Shown: positions 17,911 to 24,968 of the stretch, piece by piece | Position numbering within the stretch: the first letter of the stretch is position 1 | How the letters are laid out: each line of letters begins with the position of its first letter | Assembly: GCF_042653205.1 (NCBI RefSeq) | Contig: NZ_JBHSHY010000013.1 | Coordinates: 1-64,000 of the forward strand | Origin: Paenibacillus_Z sp042653205 | GTDB lineage: Bacteria > Bacillota > Bacilli > Paenibacillales > Paenibacillaceae | Direction of reading: 5' to 3' | Length of the DNA stretch: 64,000 nucleotides | Notes under the pieces: generated by a model | Database searches by the model: none | Seen by the model: only the letters and a program-made list of their open reading frames with translations | What the model was told of the DNA's origin: nothing | Position numbers and translations under genes: made by a program

Positions 17911-19380
17911 ATGAGCTTATTCGATGATGATTTCTATTCGACGCGCGTATCGCGGAGAGCGCGGGCGTCCTTTCTGGCCGGGAAGGCGGCGCCGTTCAAG
18001 CGCCGCCGCCTCCGGTGGACGCCGGCGAAGCTCGCCCTCGCCTCATCGGCCGCCGGTGCGGCCGTGGCCGTGCTCTTGTTCGGGCTCTTCGCGGGCTTCG
18101 ACCGCGGAGACCATGTGGTGAGCGCCGTCGCCGGGGTCACGAAAGTCGGCATGAACGAGAGCGGGGACCCGCTGGAGAAGACGATCACGGCGGCGGCGAA
18201 GGTTCGGCCGGCGGTCGTGAGCATCATTAACGAGCAGGCGGTGCCGGCTGGCGCGGCGGGCGGCGGCTCGGGCGGATCCGGCGCCGGGGACGACGGTTCG
18301 GGGCTGGAGCAGGCGGCGCTCGGCTCCGGGTTTATTTTCGAGATCGTGAAGGGCAAGGCGCATATTCTGACGAACAACCACGTCATCGCCGACGCCGCGG
18401 CCGTGAAGGCCGTGATGAGCAATGGCGACACGCGCGAAGCGAAGATCATCGGCAAGGACGAGATCACGGACCTCGCCGTGCTCGAGATGGACGCGCGCGG
18501 CATCGACGCGGTGGCGAAGTTCGGGGAGTCGGACGACCTGCGCGCCGGACAGTGGGTCATGGCGATCGGCAATCCGCTGGGCTTAAGCGATTCGCTCTCC
18601 ATGGGCATCGTGAGCAAGACGAAGCGGATCATTCCGGTCTCGCTCAGCCAGGACGGCAACTACGACTGGGAGCAGGAAGTCATCCAGATCGACGCGTCGA
18701 TCAACCAGGGCAACAGCGGCGGTCCGCTGATCGATCTCGACGGCAACGTCGTCGGCATCAACAGCATGAAGATCGCCGATTACGGCGTCGAGGGCGTCGG
18801 CTTCGCGATCCCGTCGCATCAGGCGCTGCCGATCGTGGACAGCCTGCTGAAGTACGGCAAGGTGAAGCGGCCGTATCTGGGCGTGTACACGATGGACCTC
18901 GCGCAGTACTTGGCGCAATCGGCGGCCGCCGACGCCGCGGGCAGCAGCCCGGGCGACGGCAAGAGCAGTGATGGCGATAGCGGGGACGACGCGCAGGCGG
19001 GCGACGGCGACGGTGGCGGCCCGGCGGGCGGCCTCGAGCCGGGCGCGGACGGATCGTCGCCAGGCGCAGGCGGTGCGCTGCCGGGCGCGGGCGGCGGCGA
19101 CAGCGGCACGATCACGGTGCCGCGCAGCGAGCTCCAGTTGCCGGACGGCGTCAAGGACGGCGTCATCGTCCTGCAAGCGGTCGGGCCGGCGCAGGCAGCA
19201 GGCCTCAAGCTGAACGATATCATCGTGAAGCTGGATAACCAGCCGGTCTCCAGCACGTTGGAGCTGCGGAAGTACCTATACGGGAAGAAGCGGATCGGCG
19301 ATGCGATCGCGGTCACGTACTACCGCGACGGCAAGAAGGCGGCGACGACGTTAAAGCTCGAGGAAAAAACGGAAGACTAA
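17911..19380 (+). CDS. htrA: HtrA/DegP-like membrane-anchored serine protease
   Basis: A 489-residue S1C protease. Basic cytoplasmic start, TM helix (about 45-68), trypsin-like domain with catalytic His in TNNHVI (about 157), Asp in DLAVLEMD (about 187) and Ser in QGNSGGPL (about 269), then a PDZ domain. The PDZ is split: after GVYTMDLAQYL an insertion of roughly 65 Gly/Asp/Ser/Ala-rich residues (about 337-400) precedes GVIVLQAVGPAQAAGLKLND. Its place after walJ matches yycK/htrC of Bacillus. It degrades misfolded proteins at the outer membrane face. GGGAGGAG precedes the ATG. Confidence 0.93.
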   Translation: MSLFDDDFYSTRVSRRARASFLAGKAAPFKRRRLRWTPAKLALASSAAGAAVAVLLFGLFAGFDRGDHVVSAVAGVTKVGMNESGDPLEKTITAAAKVRPAVVSIINEQAVPAGAAGGGSGGSGAGDDGSGLEQAALGSGFIFEIVKGKAHILTNNHVIADAAAVKAVMSNGDTREAKIIGKDEITDLAVLEMDARGIDAVAKFGESDDLRAGQWVMAIGNPLGLSDSLSMGIVSKTKRIIPVSLSQDGNYDWEQEVIQIDASINQGNSGGPLIDLDGNVVGINSMKIADYGVEGVGFAIPSHQALPIVDSLLKYGKVKRPYLGVYTMDLAQYLAQSAAADAAGSSPGDGKSSDGDSGDDAQAGDGDGGGPAGGLEPGADGSSPGAGGALPGAGGGDSGTITVPRSELQLPDGVKDGVIVLQAVGPAQAAGLKLNDIIVKLDNQPVSSTLELRKYLYGKKRIGDAIAVTYYRDGKKAATTLKLEEKTED

Positions 19381-19402
19381 GCGATACCGATCGCAACAGG
19401 CG

Positions 19403-19458
19403 AATCAGCTCGTGGCAGCGCCCGGAAGCGGGACCTGGCCTTACGGGCTGATTTTTTT
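19403..19458 (+). terminator. Intrinsic terminator after htrA
   Basis: AATCAGC (19403-19409) pairs with GCTGATT (19447-19453) around a long GC-rich loop with internal pairing, then a run of T to 19458. Confidence 0.65.
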
Positions 19459-19470
19459 GCGCCGATTGCG

Positions 19471-19476
19471 TACAAT
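19471..19476 (+). promoter_or_regulatory. Possible -10 box for the yyzF-like/rlmH pair
   Basis: TACAAT at 19471-19476, 41 bases upstream of the small Cys-rich gene and just behind the htrA terminator. No convincing -35 is seen. Confidence 0.35.
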
Positions 19477-19516
19477 GGAGCTAACGGACCAGATTAGAGT
19501 TGGAGGACAAGCCTGT

Positions 19517-19690
19517 ATGTATTGTGTATGCAAAGAGCACGTGGAGCTGGCGATCGACAAATTCGTGGACGAGTACGAGGATGCGCCGGACATCATGGAC
19601 CTCGTGAAGACGAAGTTCGCGGAGTGGGAAGCGCCGGCGACGTGCGAGATGCCGCGGTGCGATCATATCGCGGAATACTTGGTGGTGTAA
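19517..19690 (+). CDS. CxxH/CxxC small zinc-ribbon-like protein (YyzF-like)
   Basis: A 57-residue protein beginning MYCVCKEHVELAIDKFVDE and ending with CEMPRCDHIAEYLVV, so two Cys/His clusters that could bind one metal ion. This CxxH/CxxC family is conserved just upstream of rlmH in Bacillales. Function unknown. The start at 19517 has GGAGG ten bases upstream; the longer upstream frame includes the terminator and is not real. It is two bases from rlmH. Confidence 0.85.
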   Translation: MYCVCKEHVELAIDKFVDEYEDAPDIMDLVKTKFAEWEAPATCEMPRCDHIAEYLVV

Positions 19691-19692
19691 CG

Positions 19693-20172
19693 ATGCACAT
19701 TCAAATCGCTGCCGTCGGCAAGTTGAAGGAGAAGTACCTCGCGCTCGGCATCGCCGAGTACGCGAAGCGGCTGGGCCCGTACGTGAAGCTGACGCTCACG
19801 GAGGTGCCGGACGAGCGGGCGCCCGAGACGATGAGCGCCGCCGAAGAAGCTCAGGTGCGCGAGCGCGAGGGCGAGCGGCTGCTCGCGCAGCTGAAGCCGG
19901 ACGCGCATGTGATCGCGCTGGCGCTGGACGGGGAGCTCTGGTCGAGCGAGGACCTCGCCGGCCAGCTCGATTCGTTAGCCACGTATGGGCGGAGCCACGT
20001 GGCTTTTGTCATTGGCGGGAGCACCGGGCTCGCGCCCGCCGTCTTGAAGCGCGCCCAGCAGCGGCTGAGCTTCGGGCGGATGACTTTGCCGCATCAGCTC
20101 ATGCGGCTGGTGCTGCTGGAGCAGGTGTACCGGGCGGTGAAGATTAATCGCGGGGAACCGTACCACAAGTAA
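19693..20172 (+). CDS. rlmH: 23S rRNA (pseudouridine1915-N3)-methyltransferase RlmH
   Basis: A 159-residue SPOUT methyltransferase of the exact family length. Visible are the N-terminal strand MHIQIAAVGKLKEKYL, the SAM-knot segment FVIGGSTGLAP and the C-terminal LPHQLMRLVLLEQVYRA with NRGEPYHK at the end. It methylates pseudouridine 1915 in helix 69 of 23S rRNA. In staphylococci its 3' end is the SCC attachment site. The same terminal codons recur downstream six times here (see repeat entries), so this gene is the anchor of the accessory island. Confidence 0.97.
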   Translation: MHIQIAAVGKLKEKYLALGIAEYAKRLGPYVKLTLTEVPDERAPETMSAAEEAQVREREGERLLAQLKPDAHVIALALDGELWSSEDLAGQLDSLATYGRSHVAFVIGGSTGLAPAVLKRAQQRLSFGRMTLPHQLMRLVLLEQVYRAVKINRGEPYHK

Positions 20173-20184
20173 CGGCGAAAATTT
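20152..20184 (+). repeat. rlmH-end repeat copy 1 (in rlmH itself)
   Basis: The genuine rlmH end: GGGGAACCGTACCACAAG then TAA and CGGCGAAAATTTT. It encodes Gly-Glu-Pro-Tyr-His-Lys-stop and is the reference for the other copies. Confidence 0.8.
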
Positions 20185-20196
20185 TGAATTGAAGAT

Positions 20197-21216
20197 CTAT
20201 ACGTTTGGGCTAAGTGCCAGCAAGTGTTTGAGGTTATCATCAATGAATTGATTATCGGCACTGTTGATGCCACGACCTGCAAAATGACCCCAGATCGAAT
20301 GGATGGGCTTAAGAACCGCATTAGGCATTTGGTTAGCCTCGTATCTATTGTCGTCCGCTGTGCAGAAGAGATCCGTGCTCCCTGGCATGATGCAGGCTAG
20401 AGCGCTGATACTCTTAAGTGCCTTATGGAAATCTCCATTATAGGAGGAGTTAGCGCTAATATCTGCATGTTGTCCTGTCCATAACATGGCCAGGACATTG
20501 TGCGGATCCATCTTCATAAAGCTATCTTCCCATACGCCAGTCACAAACTCTTCCAAGGAGTCAAATCCTAGCGAACGATAAAGCTCCTCCCGGTAAAACG
20601 CATGAGACAATCCCCATCCCGCATAGACGCGGCCAACAGCCCGCAAGTTATCGGAAGTCAGCTCGTTCAGCCTGCTTGGATTGAAATCAACGGCAGACAG
20701 CAGCGAAGCTTTCAAGCTGTCCAGAACTACGAATGTATGAGGCCAAGGCTTGGCTATTCCCAAGAAAGGTGCAATGCGTTCCACCATATCCGGATAACTG
20801 GCTCCCCATTGATAGGCCTGAATCCCACCCATGGACCATCCAACGACTAGAGCAATTTTTTGGATGCCGAATTTTTCGGTCACCAGCCGATGCTGGAATT
20901 TTACGTTGTCATAGATGGTTACCTGCGGAAAATAAGCCCGGTCAAATGGCGGAGGCGTGTTGCTGGGAGATGAAGATAATCCGTTACCCATCAGATTTGG
21001 AACAATAATAAAATATTTCTCCGGGTCCAGAGCCATTCCGCTGCCAATCAACCATTCATTTTGAATGTGCTGATCGCCAAAGGCAGTGGGATAGACGATA
21101 ACATTATCGTTCCGCTCATTTAATTTCCCGTAAGTCTTATAAGCGAGAAAAGCGCCGGGCAGCGTCACTCCTGATTGCAAGGCGACATTCCCCAAATCGA
21201 AAATTTCATAATCCAT
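20197..21216 (-). CDS. MetX-like alpha/beta hydrolase
   Basis: A 339-residue alpha/beta hydrolase resembling homoserine O-acetyltransferase (MetX). Evidence: the early GVTLPGAFLAYKTYGKLNE segment, the nucleophile elbow GWSMGG (Ser about 144) and the C-terminal catalytic His in IWGHFAG (about 313). True MetX proteins carry extra specificity motifs I cannot confirm, so substrate is unknown; related LysR-linked hydrolases often act on xenobiotic esters or thioesters. AAGGGAGTG precedes the start. It is divergent from the LysR gene, its likely regulator. Its stop lies only 24 bases from the rlmH stop, convergent. Confidence 0.8.
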   Translation of the reverse strand: MDYEIFDLGNVALQSGVTLPGAFLAYKTYGKLNERNDNVIVYPTAFGDQHIQNEWLIGSGMALDPEKYFIIVPNLMGNGLSSSPSNTPPPFDRAYFPQVTIYDNVKFQHRLVTEKFGIQKIALVVGWSMGGIQAYQWGASYPDMVERIAPFLGIAKPWPHTFVVLDSLKASLLSAVDFNPSRLNELTSDNLRAVGRVYAGWGLSHAFYREELYRSLGFDSLEEFVTGVWEDSFMKMDPHNVLAMLWTGQHADISANSSYNGDFHKALKSISALACIMPGSTDLFCTADDNRYEANQMPNAVLKPIHSIWGHFAGRGINSADNQFIDDNLKHLLALSPNV

Positions 21217-21337
21217 CTTGGAAGCACTCCCTTTTCAGTATGAAACCACACGTTCGCCGGACGTTCACCGGATGATTTCTTGTGCTAAGTATAAATCCGT
21301 GATAGTCTCAATAAAAGTGAATGAAATTAAATGTAGT

Positions 21338-21354
21338 CTTCAATAATTTTGAAG
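21338..21354. promoter_or_regulatory. LysR-type operator (T-N11-A palindrome)
   Basis: CTTCAA-TAATT-TTGAAG is a perfect six-base inverted repeat containing the T-N11-A motif of LysR-type regulators. It sits 19 bases upstream of the LysR start and within the divergent promoter region. Confidence 0.65.
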
Positions 21355-21372
21355 GTTAAGGAGAGTTATAGG

Positions 21373-22257
21373 ATGGAGCTGCGCCAATTGAATACATTCC
21401 GCACGGTTGCAACAACCTTAAATTTCACTCGTGCGGCGGAAGTGCTTAATTACGTCCCCTCCAACGTAACGATGCAAATGAAAGCATTGGAGGCTGAGCT
21501 CGGTGTTCGTCTCTTTGATCGCCTGGGCAAGCAGCTTGTTCTTACGTCTGCGGGTAAGCGTTATTTAACTCATATCCAAGGCGTACTTGATAAATTGGAC
21601 GAAGCCCGCAGCGACGTTCATAACGATGGAAATCTAAGCGGAACCCTAACGGTCAGCGCCAACGAGGTGATTTGTGCCTATCGGCTTCCGGCTGTCTTTC
21701 GGCAGTTTCGTTCGCAGTATCCGGGAGTTCGTCTAATTTTCCGCTCCGTTTCCAATCAAGAGCTCAAGCAAACCCTTTTTGAGGGAATGGCGGATGTCGT
21801 TTATATGTTGGATGAACCCATCCGCTCAAATGGTCTAGCCGTGGAATCGTTGGTGGAAGAGAATTTCCGCTTGTTCGCTGCACCGGACCACCCGCTAGCG
21901 AGACGAACGGTTCTGCAGCTGGAAGATTTTCATGGAGAAGTATTCCTGACGAATGAAAAGGGTTGTCCTTATCGAACCATGTTTGACCGGTCATTCGAAA
22001 AAGAGGGCATTGACAGTATTACATATTTAGAGTTTCAAAGTGCGGAAGCCATTAAACAATGCGCAATTTCGGGAATCGGTATTGCCTTTCTTCCTGAAAT
22101 CGTAACAGCAGCCGAGGTTGAACGAGGAGAACTTGTTCCCCTTTCTTGGCAAATTCCGGACCTGCACGTGTATACACAGATGTTGTGGCATAAAGACAAG
22201 TGGCTTTCACCCATCATATTATCTTTCATAGAAGCAGCTAGGCATGTACTAAAGTAG
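21373..22257 (+). CDS. LysR-family transcriptional regulator
   Basis: A 294-residue LTTR: N-terminal winged helix (MELRQLNTFRTVATTLNFTR, then RAAEVLNYVPSNVTMQMKAL) and a periplasmic-binding-protein-like effector domain (about 90-290). The start at 21373 is chosen because AAGGAG is nine bases upstream and because LTTRs begin MELRQL. It is divergently paired with the MetX-like hydrolase and very probably controls it and itself through the palindrome at 21338. Confidence 0.9.
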   Translation: MELRQLNTFRTVATTLNFTRAAEVLNYVPSNVTMQMKALEAELGVRLFDRLGKQLVLTSAGKRYLTHIQGVLDKLDEARSDVHNDGNLSGTLTVSANEVICAYRLPAVFRQFRSQYPGVRLIFRSVSNQELKQTLFEGMADVVYMLDEPIRSNGLAVESLVEENFRLFAAPDHPLARRTVLQLEDFHGEVFLTNEKGCPYRTMFDRSFEKEGIDSITYLEFQSAEAIKQCAISGIGIAFLPEIVTAAEVERGELVPLSWQIPDLHVYTQMLWHKDKWLSPIILSFIEAARHVLK

Positions 22258-22261
22258 GAAG

Positions 22262-22290
22262 AGGCACCTGTTCAGAAGGTGCCTTTTTGA
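22262..22290 (+). terminator. Intrinsic terminator after LysR gene
   Basis: AGGCACC (22262-22268) pairs with GGTGCCT (22278-22284), followed by TTTT. Confidence 0.8.
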
Positions 22291-22303
22291 TTCGCCGTTC
22301 CCC

Positions 22304-22419
22304 GCGCTTTCCCCCATAAGGATGAAATCGGCATCTTGATCAATCGACCGGTCGTAGAAGTCCTTCATTTGAAAATAAACGCAATCGATCTATATTCCCT
22401 CGGCTGCAGCCATCTCGGC
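22304..22419 (-). pseudogene. Fragment of an SgrR-like regulator gene
   Basis: This 116-base segment matches 25276-25391 in the intact SgrR-like gene without gaps and with few substitutions, in the same orientation. It corresponds to an internal part of the C-terminal half. It ends 20 bases before rlmH-end repeat copy 2. It is either a relic of a second, older SgrR-like cassette or a partial duplication. Confidence 0.8.
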
Positions 22420-22438
22420 TTTTGCCGATAGACCCGTT

Positions 22439-22476
22439 AAGGAGAACCGTATCATAAGTAGGGCGAATAATCGCCC
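22439..22476 (+). repeat. rlmH-end repeat copy 2
   Basis: GGAGAACCGTATCATAAG then TAG, encoding Gly-Glu-Pro-Tyr-His-Lys-stop, followed by a perfect hairpin GGGCGA-ATAA-TCGCCC (22461-22476). The core resembles the staphylococcal SCC integration site GAAGCTTATCATAAGTAA as I recall it. Confidence 0.75.
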
Positions 22477-22568
22477 ATAGGCGTGGCAAGTATTTTGTTA
22501 CAATAACGGGTAGAAATGAAAATGAATTGAAAAATCGAAAGGATATCTTATGAAGAATTAATAATACC

Positions 22569-22724
22569 CTACCTTGTGAGCTGCCTTCGGTATTTTACCG
22601 GAGTCAGCTTGTTTAATTTCCGTTGTGATCGGCCATGGTTGTAAAAATGAATGTAAGCTTCCAGTTCAGATGGTGCCTTTGGCAATGCTGAAAGCTCAAT
22701 CCATCGGGATTTATTCCGGTTGAA
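22569..22724 (-). pseudogene. C-terminal remnant of an IS3-family transposase
   Basis: On the minus strand the frame ending at 22569 reads FNRNKSRWIELSALPKAPS, then ELEAYIHFYNHGRSQRKLN and KLTPVKYRRQLTR before a stop. The YIHFYN..R.Q.KLN.LTPV.YR pattern is the classic end of IS3/IS150-type OrfB integrases. Only about 52 residues remain; the catalytic DDE part is gone. Confidence 0.85.
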
Positions 22725-22737
22725 GGATTAGTATTTT

Positions 22738-22762
22738 ATATATCAATATGATATATTATAAT
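22738..22762 (+). promoter_or_regulatory. PadR promoter/operator region
   Basis: ATATATC-AATAT-GATATAT (22738-22756) is a perfect seven-base inverted repeat abutting a TATAAT (22757-22762). Palindromes of this size near padR genes are typical autoregulatory operators; binding is inferred. The surroundings (22730-22890) are AT-rich and non-coding. Confidence 0.5.
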
Positions 22763-22894
22763 TATTAATATGACAGAACGATATATATTGAGGCACCCTC
22801 ACATCCGTTAATGGTTCATCTTTGTTCGATTTCTCAAATAGGACTGCTCATAAACCGATTATTTTAAATTCTCTATAGAAAGGTGAGGTATATT

Positions 22895-23416
22895 TTGAAA
22901 ATCCAAGGCGTCATTCTCGGAATTCTAAATTCAGGTCCTCATTCTGGATACGAAATCAAGCGTTATTTAGAAGAGCGGTTCTCCTTCTTCTTCGATGCCA
23001 GTTTCGGCACGATTTATCCAACCTTGAGGAAAATGGAGACGGAATATCTCATTACAAAAGAATCCGTGAAACAAGAAGGTAAACCGGATAAAAATATTTA
23101 CAACATAACCGGTTCCGGAGTTGATCGCTTTCAAGAATATTTAAATGCGCCTTTGGAAAAGGAAGTGTCTAATTCTGATTTCCTAATGCGATTGTATTTC
23201 GGAGAGATGGCCACCAAAGAAACGATGGAGACGCTGCTCCGCCAAGCTTTGAAAGAAAATCAAGACCTGTATGACAAGCTGAATGAAAAATATGAGCAGT
23301 ATGAAGGATCTCCGCACATATTCCAGAAGTCGTGTATAGAGCTAGGATTAATTCATTATGATTCGTTTATTCAAAAAATAAACAGCCTTTTAACAGTAGC
23401 TGAAAATATGGAATGA
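22895..23416 (+). CDS. PadR-family transcriptional regulator
   Basis: A 173-residue PadR regulator: winged helix with ILGILNSGPHSGYEIKRYLE and IYPTLRKMETEYLIT (about residues 5-75) and a C-terminal helical dimerisation domain. The TTG start at 22895 is preferred (MKIQGVIL...), since AAGGTGAGG lies six bases upstream; GTG at 22883 overlaps that site. It overlaps or abuts the carotenoid oxygenase gene (29 bases between stop and its start), so the two form an operon. PadR regulators usually repress enzymes that process phenolic or other toxic compounds. Confidence 0.9.
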   Translation: MKIQGVILGILNSGPHSGYEIKRYLEERFSFFFDASFGTIYPTLRKMETEYLITKESVKQEGKPDKNIYNITGSGVDRFQEYLNAPLEKEVSNSDFLMRLYFGEMATKETMETLLRQALKENQDLYDKLNEKYEQYEGSPHIFQKSCIELGLIHYDSFIQKINSLLTVAENME

Positions 23417-23445
23417 TTATTTCGATTTTAGGGAGCGAACAAAAC

Positions 23446-24843
23446 ATGAGCGAACAATTATTCAAACTAGGTTTTTCGAACTTGGATCTTGAACAAAACG
23501 CCGTACCGCTAAAAACGCAAGGTCGTATTCCTTCCTGGTTAAACGGTACTTTGTTCCGAAATGGCCCGGCCAAATTCTCCGCGGATGAAAACGCGGGCTG
23601 GCATACGCATTGGTTCGATGGACTTGCCATGCTGCATAAATTTTCGTTTTGCGAGGGCAATGTGATTTACTCAAACCGTTATTTGCGATCGAACGCTTAC
23701 TACTCGACGCTGGAAAAGGGACAATTTAATATCGGTTTTGGCTCGAAAGGCGGCACCAGTATCAAGTATGCCAACAATACGAATATTAACGTGGCTATTC
23801 TTGACGACCGGTTTGTGGCGCTAACCGAAAATCCTGGCATTATGGAATTCAATCCGGTTAATCTCGAAACCGTAGACGTATTCAATTTTGACGACAGTCT
23901 GGGCGGCCAGTTGACGACGGCGCATCCGCATTATGATCTGCAGACCGGACGTTACATCAACTTCACGACTGAATTCGGACGTGCGCATGCGTATAATGTA
24001 TATTCGGTAGCTCCGCATAGCCGCAAGCGAGATTTGATTGCCTCGGTTCCGACGGATCGGCCAGCCTACATGCACAGCTTTGCAAACACGGAAAATTATG
24101 TCGTCATCACGGAATTTCCGCTCGTGATCGATCCTCGCGATTTGGCAAATGAACACAAAACGCTGATCGAAAACTTTACATGGAAGCCAGATCATGGAAT
24201 GCTGTTCCGCGTTGTGCGCAAGTCAGATGGGGTCATTCTGAAAACATTCGAAGCCGAAGCTTTCTTCTCTTTCCATCACGTGAATGCTTTCGAGATCGAC
24301 GGCGGTTTGGTTTTGGACATTTGCGCCCTGAAGGATGACAAAACGGTAAATCATTTGCAAGTCAGCAATTTGAAGGGGAAAACGGGCGAGCCTATTTTCG
24401 TTCAATTGCGCAGATATACGGTGAGGTTTGATTCGCGAAATGTTTCTTACGAAGCGATCTCTCCGGAATCCATCGAGCTTCCGACGATCAATTACGCCCG
24501 GTGCAGCGGCAAATCTTACCGCTATGCGTATGGAATTAGTACCAACAAGGAGCATTACGAGAATTACCCGAATCAATTGGCCAAAGCGGATGTGCAGAGC
24601 GGTACGACAACAATTTGGCGTCAAGACGGCTGCTATCCAGGTGAACCGATTTTTGTTCAACGACCGAATGCGAATGGCGAAGATGACGGTGTCTTATTAT
24701 CGGTCATTCTGGACGGTCGCAATTCGCACTCCTTCTTGCTCGTTCTAGACGCGCAAACGTTCGAAGAACTGGGAAGAGCGGACGTCATTCACCATATTCC
24801 TTTTGGTTTTCACGGGATGTTCACTAGCGAGCAATATATGTAA
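23446..24843 (+). CDS. Carotenoid cleavage oxygenase family (RPE65-like) enzyme
   Basis: A 465-residue seven-bladed propeller dioxygenase. The family opening GRIPSWLNGTLFRNGPAKF and WFDGLAMLHKF is clear, and the four iron-binding histidines are visible in AHPHYD (about 160), MHSFANT (about 210), FHHVNAF (about 277) and GFHGMF near the end (about 456). These enzymes cleave carotenoids, stilbenes or related alkenes. The substrate is unknown; the adjacent PadR regulator hints at a phenylpropanoid or stilbene-like compound, an inference only. The start at 23446 follows AGGGAG. Codon use is AT-richer than the backbone, consistent with transfer. Confidence 0.9.
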   Translation: MSEQLFKLGFSNLDLEQNAVPLKTQGRIPSWLNGTLFRNGPAKFSADENAGWHTHWFDGLAMLHKFSFCEGNVIYSNRYLRSNAYYSTLEKGQFNIGFGSKGGTSIKYANNTNINVAILDDRFVALTENPGIMEFNPVNLETVDVFNFDDSLGGQLTTAHPHYDLQTGRYINFTTEFGRAHAYNVYSVAPHSRKRDLIASVPTDRPAYMHSFANTENYVVITEFPLVIDPRDLANEHKTLIENFTWKPDHGMLFRVVRKSDGVILKTFEAEAFFSFHHVNAFEIDGGLVLDICALKDDKTVNHLQVSNLKGKTGEPIFVQLRRYTVRFDSRNVSYEAISPESIELPTINYARCSGKSYRYAYGISTNKEHYENYPNQLAKADVQSGTTTIWRQDGCYPGEPIFVQRPNANGEDDGVLLSVILDGRNSHSFLLVLDAQTFEELGRADVIHHIPFGFHGMFTSEQYM

Positions 24844-24897
24844 AGAGCTGTAGACATCGAGGGTGAGTCAGTCATCAAAGCATCGTTAGAGGGATAT

Positions 24898-24932
24898 GCT
24901 GAACCGTATCATAAATGACGGCGATTTTTACT
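24898..24932 (+). repeat. rlmH-end repeat copy 3
   Basis: GCTGAACCGTATCATAAATGA followed by CGGCGATTTTTAC; it encodes Ala-Glu-Pro-Tyr-His-Lys-stop. It lies between the carotenoid oxygenase gene and the SgrR-like gene. Confidence 0.75.
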
Positions 24933-24968
24933 GGAGAACGTCCAATATGGAGTTCTCCTTCACGTCAT

